A DNA stretch of 64,000 bases from Corallium rubrum. Lineage: Eukaryota; Cnidaria; Anthozoa; Scleralcyonacea; Coralliidae. Position numbers and translations under genes: made by a program. The stretch lies in NCBI GenBank assembly GCA_964035015.1, contig OZ035997.1, forward strand, positions 12,440,036 to 12,504,035, written 5' to 3'. The notes beneath the pieces were generated by a model. The model did no database searches. It worked only from the letters and a program-made list of their open reading frames with translations, and was not told the origin of the DNA. Every line of letters starts with the position of its first letter. Position 1 is the first letter of the stretch. Shown in pieces: positions 20,401 to 33,100 of this stretch.

Positions 20401-23318
20401 AAGTTCAGTAAGAAATTATTAAAGACCAAGAAGGAATATTTTTAGCAAATTTAACCTGTCAAAGCAGTAGTGGTGCAACAGTTTGATCGTACTTATTACC
20501 ATCATAAGCCGACAAACACCGTCTAAAAGGCAATGTTTAGTTGACAAACATCGAGAAAACTATTTTGTCTTATAAAAACTAATGTTTGTCGGCGTTTCTT
20601 CGGTATTATTACACATGGGTATTTCATGAACACATGCATGTCAGAAAATGAAATGGTTTTCTGTTAGAACAATTTTTAGCTAAAATTCTTAAGCAACACA
20701 AATGTTTGCGCAATAGTATTGATGCATGCGTGTCGTCCGCTGTTTGTGAACGATTTTTGACGCAATTTTAATAGAGAAAGCATGTGAATTTACAAAGATT
20801 TGCTGAAAACGTTGTTTTTAGCCTTCCGTGTTGGAGAATTGTAAAAATGTATCCTGACACAATACATTTTCACAACGTATTGCGGTACTTCAGTGTTTTG
20901 GTATAATGTTGCATCACCACTAAACATGCAGCTAGACTTGCTTCAAATCTCTCACTTACTGGTACACGCGCGCTTTTACGCAGTGTGGTGACGATATTGT
21001 GCACTAAGTGCACACAAAAAGTTCACAAAAGATGTAGTGGTATTGCTGGCAGATTGATTGGAATTGTAAATTATGTACGTGATAGCTGCACAAAAGGTGG
21101 AGACCTACAGGCTGTGAGTTTGGAGAAGGTTAGTATTGGCGGAGACTCGTTAGAATGTGTGAACAAGTTTTACTATCTTGGTGACATGATAAGCGCAGGT
21201 GGCGGTGCAGAGAGCAGCTCAATTTGTAGAATTATATAGAGGTGCTTGGAAGAAGTTTAGAGAGTTGCTTCCAATGCTGACCACGAGAGGAATATCATTG
21301 AAACTGAAAGGAATGTTGTACACTGCATGCGTTAGAAGCACAATGTTATACGGTGTTGAAACATGGGCATCAGGGAAGATGATGTCAGAAGACTTGAACA
21401 TACTGATTTGAGGATGATTACCTGATGGATGTGTAATGCAACATTAAGAGACTGGAAGAGGTCGGAAGAGGGAAGAGGTCGTTCGGGTGCCATCAGGGAT
21501 GTTATTTGTAGGAGTAGGCTCAGTTGGTTTGGTCACGCAGAGGATGGATCAAGATAATTGGGTTCGAAAGATCACTGACTTAAATGTGCCTGGAAGAAGG
21601 GGGAAGGGAAGTCCTAGGAAGACATGGGAATAGGCTGTGAAAACGGATTTAGTGAAGAAGGGTTTTCAAAAGGAACTAGCATTAGATCGTGCGGCATGGA
21701 AAGCTGCCATCATGTAAAACACCGGCTAACCCATGCATGCAAGCATGGAAAATAGCCGTTTAAAACTGACAACTGGTGACCAGGGAGAAAGCTATTTAAA
21801 AGTTTGCGGACGGGGGACTTTAAATAGAGTGACATGTTACCGGTAACTTTTCTGACCGTGTGTCTAAAGTACGTTCCTAAATTTTTAAGGTCCGAACTTT
21901 TTAAATTGTATATAAAGTGCTATTTTTACCATGCGCGCACGCAGAATATAATATTATTATTGTAGACAAACAAGTAGAGAACCGGGGCGGAATGGGTATT
22001 TATGTCATCGACATGATAATAATAATAATAATAATGGAAACTTTATTAAATGTTTTTCTTTTCTACATATACAATTATAAATCTCGCTTATTAAGGTAAT
22101 TTACAATTGGCTACTTGAATCACAACTAATAATATATAATAACAACTAATGACTATATAATAAAACATGCAAATTTATATACAAATATTTCAAAAAGCTA
22201 ATAATTCGGGATTTCCCCATTCCTTATTTCGGCAGCAGAAAATGTAGTACGTAGTTCTGATAGCTATAGTCATCATTTTCCTTACGCAGTACATTTGGTG
22301 CTTGTTATCAAGACCAACCTTATCTAGCATATCTAAAAAAGTAGAACACTCTTTCGCAAAAACACCGAGAGAACTCATGGAGAGATTTATAAATTTTACA
22401 TCATTAAAATGTTCACTTTGCTGTTTTACTACTTCACGATATTTATCTTCTTTCCGTTTGACGTTGTTTTGAAGGTTTGATTCAAAACCAACAGTAAGTT
22501 CGAGAACATAAAGACGGCCGTTTGAACAATGCAATAGCAAATCTGGACGATACTTGTCACCAGTTAGGATAGATGGGCTTTTGAATCCAGGTAGATCGAC
22601 AAAGAGATATGAATCGTTAACAGTTTGTAAGGTATTTGCAAGAAAGTTAAGAATTGAATTGTGCCTCCATGTAAAACGTTCAAGATACGATTGACAACCA
22701 GCAACAACGTGTAGTAGTGTTTCTGGGCTCAGACAAAAGGAGCATTCTGGACTTGAAGATATTCCCCATCTGTGAAGGTTTTTGCGTGTCGGAGTAGAAT
22801 TGTTCACATAACGTATAGTAAAGTTATAAATGTTTTTTGGCAGTTTTGATTGAGCAGTTGACCACACCTTGTTAAGCTGTGATAAGGAGAACTTTGTAAC
22901 GTTAGAGAAAAAGGATCCCTGACAAGTCAAGTGGTTTCGAAGTTTATCTTCATGCCCGGAACGGAAATCTTTCAGAACTTCTTTAGTAGAGTTATAGACG
23001 TCGTATTGAATATTAGTATGATTATTAGTGGATTTCCACAGTTCGTTAATTGCTTCATTTGGAGAATATTTTAAGGCTTTGCGTAGAACAGCTTGGCATT
23101 GAATAAATTTTACTGATGGAGGATAGATACTTTGACCAAATTTGTTACGTGTTAGATATATAGTACTTAGTGTTCCTGATATTGGTATTTCAAGCCATTT
23201 ACGGATGTATTGGTTGATAACAGAAACAATATTTTCTGAAATCCAAGTTTTGGACAGTGTAGCAACGGTGAAATGCCAGGATAATTTGGATAAGACGTAG
23301 CGACTATACAGGAGAAGT

Positions 23319-23356
<38 letters not shown>

Positions 23357-24129
23357 CTTTATTGAGGATGCCAACATCACCCTAAAGTGTTTTACGGAGG
23401 GGTCCTCAGGACACCAGACGTGATCACCAGATTGTCACCGTTTTCATGTCATTTTTGTGCCGGTATCGTGTAAACGCAACGCCTAAACGGCATGATTTTG
23501 TTCCGTTTTCAAATTGTACCGGCATCGTGTAAACGAGGTCTGAATCAATGTTTGTATATCACGATAATTAATAAAATATCGATTCGTTAATAAAATATCA
23601 GTTCTGTATCACATTTACATACACGGACGTTTTATTAAACGTTTTAGAAGCCATTTACAAAATTCGTGTCCGTTCTGTATTTGAGTAAAGACACTCGCCT
23701 CGTGTCTGTATACTCCGATACAGAATGGCCACTCATTTTGTAAATAGTACTTACTTAAAAATATTTCCTTTATGCTAGTCATTAATATTCTTGATAAATG
23801 ATATTTTGTTTTAGCAACCTTAATGAGTCTGTGTTGAGTTTAAAAGAGTTTAGCACTGAAAATGTAATTGAGGCAACGTCAATGTGTCTACATGTTATCA
23901 ATGATGCAAATCAATTTTCAAGAACACTTCCTCCCAGCATGTCTGCTCGGTTTCGACTGGGCACTGGCCTCGCTCAAGCTTGCCAGGTAAGCCTTCTTGT
24001 GCATTAAATTCAATTGATATTTAGATGATATTATTATGATAATTGTGATTATGATTAATTTCTTTTTATAATTTTAATTATCAATATTATTGATATTATT
24101 GATATTATTAGTATTATTAATAATAATAA

Positions 24130-24178
<49 letters not shown>

Positions 24179-27100
24179 TTAAAGGAAGAGATAAAAGGTC
24201 GGAATTGTAGACTACAGACTTAGTTTAGGCTAAAACCACTTAGAAAACGTGGAAGTAGGATAAAGGATAAAGGACTGGGGGCTAATCATCCTTACTCGAT
24301 GCGACCAAACTCACCTCCTCTCGTACTCACAGCCAGCGGCTGAATTACGAAGGACGCAGATCAACGTGGCCGTGTCGAGGCATATCAAAGGCGCTCCAGC
24401 CAGCCGCCATACGACACAGTTCAGACCACGGATCACAGCTAAGTTGTTAGGTGTTGATTTTATGGAGGGAGGAAAACCGGAGAACCCGGCGAAAAACCCT
24501 CGAAGCACAGGAGAGATCAACTACAACTCTACTCACATAAGTTCCAAGCTCGACAACGGGGTCATTCCCAAGCGGCACCCATCATAGTATTAGCCCCGTC
24601 CAGTGAACGCTATATATACCTGGAAGGCAGACAAAAAAGTGAGGCGAAACATGGCGGCAATGGGGAATTTTTGGACGTCAGTTTTAGGCCCCTACGCGGT
24701 CATCTTGGATGTCAGTCTTAGTCTTTTTTGTCGCGGCCGAACCACAGGCAACCCAAAAGTACACCCAGAACGGCGTTAAGATTACTCTTGCATGGGATTA
24801 AGAATTATTAATCTTTTTTGTTGTGTGAGGAAAATTCTATTGTATTAAGGACGTTGTCCTTGACGTTCGCGTTGTATTTTCTTAAGCTCTGCTCTCTAAT
24901 ATTTCAAATGGCCACTTGAAGCTTGAAGCTCAAAAACCGCTCGATCTCGCCAAAATTGCCATCATGAGTATACATTAGTTAAGAACTATAGGCTTTCTGT
25001 TCATTGCTCTTTCGACCCAAACGTTCATCTTCGCAGCTCGAGAAACGTTTACACAAACTCAGGTGACACCGGCCGCTCGTAGTACGCATACGGCGAGAGC
25101 TTTTGTGAAGCCAAAGCCAGTTTGTATATAAACGTTTCAGTCGGGCTACAAAGAAGATGAAAGAGCAATGAACGGATAGCCAATTTCTTGACCAATGTAC
25201 TCATGGCAATTTTCGAGATCGAGCGGTTTTTGTGTATTTCACGGAGATTTAAGTGAGGGTCGTCTGAAATATTCTCTATATGAAAGTTACCAGCCTTTCC
25301 TTAATTTTAGCCGTAAAGAGGTTCTAATTGACTGTGAGTGGAACTCGTCGAAAAGTAGTTGAAACTCGACTCGGAAGTCAGACAGACGCAAGCATCAACA
25401 AATAGAAATTAAGCAGAAACAAGTTAAGAACATTATTTCAAATCTATATGGGTCTTGGTGTATATTTCATGCATTTCATAGTGATATATTATTATGGCCG
25501 CGAGAAAAAAGACTAAGACTGACATCCAAGATGGCCGCGTAGGACCTCAAACTGACGTCCAAAAATTCCCCCATGTCCGCCATTTTTTGCCTCACTTTTT
25601 CGTCCAGTGATTGACTGGAGTCAGCCTTCCAGGTATATATAGAGTTCACTGACCCCGTCTAACCGGGCTTACGTTTTGGTGAGAGACAGCGCACTAACAG
25701 CGCGCGCATGCCACCCGTGCTTCCCTGTTATGAAGTTGAACAAAGTATGAACAAACAAACGGAAAATAAATAGGTTTTTGGCTTTGGGATATGCAGTCAA
25801 GGCTAAAAGCAACCTCTTATCAGCACCGACTATGTTTGGTAATAGCGTTTTTAATTTTTTGTGTTTTTAATAGCAACTTGGTTTCACGGGGGAAATTGGT
25901 TATCAAACATTTTTGTATCCCAGTGAGGGAGATATCCGCACTTTGTTCATGTTTCTTGTTGAAAGACTTCCCAAAGAGAGTGCAGAAACATCTGATGAGC
26001 CAATTGGTAAGCTACGTGCAGTAGAAAATATACGCGAAAACGTTTTTGAGTTTTACTGTCTGGCAATAGAAGTGTTCCTTAAATATTGCAATTGATTTGC
26101 TCGTCCTGACCAATTAATTCCACGAGGTTTATTTGCCAACTTCATGCATGTTTTGAATTTGATTGGTTTTTTCATTTTTGCCCAGCCAATAGGAATCATG
26201 AAATTCAAAACAGTAACTTGCCTAACGAGTTTCAATCAACCGGAACTTGTTGGGACGAGCAAATAAATGGCAACAATATTTTAAGAACACTTCTGTTGCC
26301 ACGACAGTAACTGGTGTTTTTTAACAGCTCAATCCACTTAGTGCCCCCCACCCTGCAGTCGTTCTTAGGGAGACGCCGATAAACCCGCTCCCACTAACGC
26401 CTGCTTGTCGGAGAGCAATATTGTGTTCTAAGCGATGGACCAATCAAATTTAACTTTCTAAAATCGGGAAAGCTGACCTTCACCTTGGCAGACCGCCGTG
26501 ACATTGGTGACAAATAAAACTGTCTGGTGTTAGCGAGGGTATTGAAAATAATCTGGCGTAAATAAATTCGTCTAACTCGAACGACAAAAACGAACATAAC
26601 GTAAAGTGTTAATTCACAGTGTGGATGAACTTTGTTTCATGTGTCGCTTGTCGAGACGTCTCTGACGTCACGGCCGAAAAAAATTGTCTGGCATAGCCGT
26701 TCAAGGTAAAAATATAATATAGTCGTCTATAAGGACAACGCGACGTAACGAGTTATCAAAGATCAGAGATACGCCATGCAGTTTCTAGATATTAGAAGTT
26801 TGAGTGATGACAAATAGATTGGAAAGAAATTTGGGACTCCAACTACAGCGAGTTCATTCATTGAGCTGTCTAACTGTCGCCAAGCCGCCAGACAATGGTA
26901 AACAATGAACTAAGGAATACATTTTAATGTATTAAACTGTGTTTAAATATCACAAACTTTCACGAGTAAAGCATGCATCAACAAAAAACAGTTGACTTGT
27001 TTTCAATTTTCTTCCATCATAGGTGCAATGTGCATGAAAAATTTAAAATTTTCACAAATAGTAATAAATATATACTAGTAATAGACGGTTTAATGGTCAC

Positions 27101-30100
27101 ACTCTCCGGCAAGTTATTTTCCCACACCCGGTCCCTGTGATTGGCTGATCTATATTTGGCACAGTACCGTAGTATTGATTTGATTGGTTCGCGGTACACA
27201 AAGGGAACACAATATTGCTCTCCGACAAGCAGGCGTTAGTGAGAGCTGGTGTACCGTCTCCCTAAGAACGACTGTGGGGGAGGCTATCCACGTAAGGGAT
27301 AGTATGCCGATACACTGCACGTTTCAGAAGCAAGAAAACGAACACTATAGCAGTATCCACTGCAAGTTATAGCACGGTGTACAAAATGTGTTCATCGTTC
27401 TACCTTTTTTTGTTAGGCAGTATAAATTTGACTTATGGGTCTTTTTGTGGGTTTTTTCCAGGAGGTGCCATTCTTTTGAACAGAAGAATAGCAAGCGAGA
27501 TTTCAAAAATCTTGTCTGGCACGTGGACCCCTCCTTTCTGTAGAAGAAATGGTATTTGCTGGAGGGGGAAAGATGGCAAAACATGGCATCGTGAAGTATG
27601 TTTTCAAGTATATTAATAGTTTCCAATTAATCATCTTTTGTATTTCTCACACATTTTCTAGCTTGAAATGTTTTGTACGATTCTTTAAACTGAAGTTGTA
27701 GTACATTATACATGATATTCATCGTTTTAGCCCTGGAAAATTGTTGGATGTTTTGCAGTACATGTTTTATAAGTATTATACTGGTTAAGTTATGTGATCA
27801 TACTTCCAGCCATGTTTGCCTACATTAACACCAATTCTTCAAGCTGAGTTTTTTTATGCAATACGATTTGTGTCCAGACGCGTTTCGAGATTCCTTACTG
27901 TAATGCTCAGGTCAAACGTTGAACTTTTTATGAATCGAACTCAGTAGAAATGAACTTATACAAAAGAGTTCTCTAATTTACATTGAGCTTAACTCAAGAA
28001 AAGTTCGACGTTTGACTCGGGCCTAACTCGAGAACGTTTTGTGGATACATATACGTTTATTTGCATTTCCTGAGTTTTTGGCATGTTGACTTAGATCTTC
28101 ATCATAGCAAGGATAGTCGAAGGACTTTTTGTAATTTGTTATCAAAGCAACAACACAGAATAAGTATAATCAACGAGTAGGGAAGCTCGTGTTGACATGC
28201 ACTTACCTGTACCCTTCACAAAGGATTTTTTTTTTTATTCTGATCTTATCAAGAGATTATGCAATGTAAAGATTGGCTCGAGGGAACCTATAATTTTGTG
28301 TGCATGCTTATATGTAATATGGGTTTTTTTACATAGGGTATTCAAGGCGTCCATTGTTTCCGTGCATCACACCTGAGGTATCCTAAAGGACTTGGTGATT
28401 TGACTAGAAAAATCCCAAAAGGTAAAAATTAGATTTATGGCATTCTATTTAATGCTACAGCTGTATACTGGATAAACTCGTTTTTAGGTATACCCAGTTA
28501 TTCTGCGTTCATGCATGTCCTACAAAGTAATGTACCGAGCTTTTCACTGTTACATGAGGCACTTTTCCTTGCAACTTGCTCTTTCAAGGTCACGTTACAG
28601 AAAAATCCGCCTCGTGTGACACTCTTAGTTTATAATATAGTTACACTTCAGCCGTCCTAACCACTTGCATAGATCAGCAACCCTCCAGCAATCTGCAATA
28701 TTTTTTTTATAAAAAATTGCATTGCAAGTTGCAAGAAAACATTGCTTCATGCATGCTTCTCTTTTTGACTCTAATTTTCACATAGAACGAAGTACTAGAC
28801 AATTCAATTTGCACAATAGAAAAGTCGAGCGCATGACATACAGTACGACGGCGGCAATCTAAAGTTCAGTAGCTAGCAGAAAACACGAATCATGTACGTG
28901 GTATTCAATACTTAAAGTATGTTTTTCGACATCCAAAAGCTTTAGAGTTTTAAAAGGATTTTGTCGCATAGTTTGAAGTCAAACTAAACTAACATGTTTC
29001 GCCGTTTCAGGAGTTAACGTTGTCCTGAAGACGTGGAATGAGTAGTGATTTATTTAACGTCGTAGGCACAGGATGTGGTCGCCCAATCATCCGAGCCAGA
29101 GGCTCATGATTAAAGTGCACGACACAAGCTAAGACCTAAGTGTTGATTTTACGGAGGGAGGAAAACCGCAGAACCCTGCGAAAAACCCTCGAAGCACAGG
29201 AGAGACCAACTAAACTCTACTCACATGAAATTCAAGTTCGAGAACGGGGTTATTCCCAGACGGTCACCCATCCAAGTACTAACCTCGTCCGGCTGGACTT
29301 AATTAACTACAGCGGTGAGAGGCAGCGCCCTAACAGCACACGCCATCCGTGCTTCCCTACTTTAGGATTACTCTTGGGACTTAAAGTTATTTCTTTTCTT
29401 TGTTGTGTGGGAATAATTCTATAGTATTAAGAACGTTGTCCTTGATGTTTGCGTTGTATATGCTTAAGCTCTTATTATTTACTCATAACGTCCTGTTTAT
29501 TCTAGAAAAGAACTGTATACCCGTATTACACTATATATGTGCAAGGATTTTCTTTTAAGCGTTTTACATAATAAGATTACAGAACAGGCTGGACTTTTAC
29601 AGAATATATTATTACGCAAGTAAGAAACTACAAACAACTAATGATCTAGAACACAAAGCAATTTTGAATACTCCAAGCTATAAGGTAAAGAGGACGTTCA
29701 AGATAAGAACAAGACACCTGGGTCAGGCGTTCACTCGGGCTACTGGAAAGTGCGGGAGTCTCTATAACACGAGCAACACGAGCAAAGAGGTGGGAGTGGG
29801 CCGAGGAAGATCAGGTCGAAGGCTGAATGTGGTGCATTCTTCACAATGGTGAACAGGATTATCCTAAATTGTCAATCTAAAGTGTCTAGAATTCAGGATT
29901 ATCCTGAAGCCTGGGCGACTTTTCTGTCCCACATGCAGGATGTTGAACTGAAAAGCATATAACAAAAAAAACGGTAGAGGTGTTGTAGTCAGGGTCTGAG
30001 AGGTGGAACTTTCTCCCTGGGGGGTTGTGGTTAGATTTAGGGTTACTGGGAGGTTGTGGTTTGGTTTAGGGTCAGGTTTAGAAGTTGAGATGAAGAACAT

Positions 30101-33100
30101 TTTAAACATTGATTTCCAAAAAAAAAAGATTTTGATGACGTAAGCATTAACTAATGTAGTGATTAGAAAGTTGAGTTTTAAACTGATTAACTGGGGTAGA
30201 ATCTGGTATTGAGTAAGGGAGACTACTCCAAAGTTTAAATATACAGTTAAAGTATTAAAGGATGAATGTCCACCTAATGCTTTGCGCGCTCACAGTGCAC
30301 CTTCGCGGCCATTTTTCGGGCCACGAAATTCAACAAGTGAAGCAATCCCTCGATATCTGAGCAATCCTTGCAGGAAATTACTCAATTTATGTTTTTCGTG
30401 AGAGCAAAGATGATTTAGTAAGTAGTTATTGTCACATTTTTGATAATATTTGATTACACTCACAGGGGCGTGGAGTTGTATTTCGAGACAAGTATTATCG
30501 GCGTTTCTTACAAAACCAAACGAAGGCCAAACAAGAGATCATAACTAAACGTAGACACTAAATTAGATGCCATTAATAAGAGCTAGTTAGACTCAAAGTT
30601 TTGTCATTTCAATAAGACGCATAATGCGTACTGCTGTTAGTTGTTTACAAGTGGTTTACCTGTTGGATTGCATCTTCGATTAGGATTTGTTTTGATTCGG
30701 CGCTCTTGTTCTCTGGCGTTTAATTTTCAAATCCAATACTGCAATTTATCGCAGTGTTTTGTTTGTAATTGTAGGCTCCTTTCCCTTCGAATAGGCTACA
30801 GTATCACAAGAGTGAAGACCATCCAAATATTTTTGAGTTCTCAGACAAAGACAAATCATTGTCAATTAATATCACGCGGAGCGTCAAAAGTAATATATTT
30901 CTCTTCGACACGTAGTTTCCTAGCAAAGCCTATAAGACCCTTTTAATCTTTCATTCCCTATATTCTATGAGCAGACAGACATGCAGAAATACGTCAGAAA
31001 CGTGGAGCGTGTATACAGCATACAGAAGTGTTTATATGCACAGTCTGTAAAGTGCGATATAATATATATGTACTTGAAAGGTGTAATCAAAGCCGTTGCG
31101 AATAGAACACGCTGGCAGATTGATTTGTGGAGTGTCGTTTATAATTATTTTCGACAAATTCTGAGTCAGACATCGCTACGAATCGATTCAAACGACTTTC
31201 GGAAGCTTATAATATCATTGGCTGAGAACCAAACAATGAGAAACTTAATATGAGGACAAGAGTGCCTAATCAAAACAAATCCTAATCGGAGATGCAATCC
31301 AACAGGTATTAAAACACTTGTAAACAACTAACAGCAATCTTATTGAAATGACAAAACTTTGAGTCTAGCTATTATAGTAGCATCTAATTTAGTTATGATC
31401 TCTTGTCTGGCCTTCGTTTGGTTTTGTAAGAAACGCCGATCGACGAATACTTGTCTCGAAATGCAACTCCACGGCCCTCTGAGTTCTAATCAAATATTAT
31501 CAAAAATATGACAATAACTACTTACTAAATCATCTTTGCTCTCACGAAAAACATAAATTGAGTAATTTCCTGCAAGGATTGCTCAGATATCGAGGGATTG
31601 CTTCACTTGTTGAATTTCGTGGCCCGAAAAATGGCGGCGAAGGTGCACTGTGAGCGCGCAAAGCATTAGGTGGACACTCATCCTTTAACTAGCTTAAAAA
31701 AGTTTAGTACGGCACTTAGAAACTAGTACATGTACATCTGGTTCTGAACTGTTTCTAGTGATTCTGACTGAATTATTGAGTTGCACAAAACTATTAATAG
31801 AAATTTACAGTGACCTGTATAACATTTAAAATAGATAATATCTTTCAAGTCATGCCAGTATGATAATGGTTTAGTAGTAGATTAACTGTTTTCTGATGAT
31901 CAATCAGATTGTATCATAAATCGTCTTGTCAGTTAAAAAACTTAAAATATATTTAGTTGCACTGCGTTAGACTTAGGTGACTAGTAAAATATAATTGCAC
32001 GTACCCTATGTCTATGCAATATCTTCATACAACATGAATCCTGATTCCATGTTGTTACTTTAGAGCATGTTGAGAAGGCTCTTTGACTCTGCAGCACTGG
32101 TACTGTAGGTGAATGTCAGACACTCGAATTTCTCTATAGATTTTGGTACCATCAACATATAACACACACTTAGCTGTTGATGTTATAATGGCTGATATGT
32201 CATTAAAGTATTAATATTAATATTAATGGCCGATATGTCATTAAAGTATTAATATTAATGGCCGATATGTCATTAAAGTATTACTGTATATGTATATGTA
32301 TGAGGAACATGACTGGTCCAAAGTTGTTTCTACGATGAATAACTTTTTACTCAATCTACATCAAGATATGATGGTGACAAAATTACGTACTCGAATCGAT
32401 CCTAATGGATCAACAAGACTACTGTCCATTGCCGATCTCAAACTCAAAGACAAGCAACCAGAGTTGGAAAAAAGCTGTGGTATGCGGGTACCACCCGGAG
32501 GAAGGTTTACTTTAGTGAGGAAGGTTTAAAGTGAAAACACGTGAAACAACACATTCGGTAATCTGAGAAAATTACAACTGACCGAGCAAGGTGTCGAGAA
32601 GAAAAGCGATTTGCAGCAAAACATTGGCTAACCAACAATTATGCAGCACTGGCAGTGGCAGCAGTTACATGTGTGAGACATGCATGTACGCTGATGTCTG
32701 CTGTGATGTCTGTATATCTTCGCAGCAGTCGAGGATAGTTAGTAGGCTGTCAGTCAGCAGCGGTCAGTTATTAGTAGCTATTGTAGTATGCCAAAGCTTA
32801 CCTATATAGGAAAACCTAGAAAACCAAGGTACTGCAAAAGTCACGCAGTATTTATGAACGTTGCAAAACACAAAATTCTCGCTATATATTTTGAGAAAGG
32901 TTATCTAAACTTAAAAACCCATCCGGAGGAAGGTTGAATACTTTTTCCAACTCTGAAAGCAACAGTCGGTAAAAACCAAATGGTACATAGAACATACATA
33001 TGTATACAAGCTTCCTGCTCAGCATAATAAATATAAACTCGTTTAGTAATAAAGCACATAAATAAGAATGCAAAAATATAAAGATACTGTTACTGTCAAC

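Noticed and set aside
29140-29424. 94-codon ORF
   Set aside because: Antisense reading of 5S-derived SINE copy 2.
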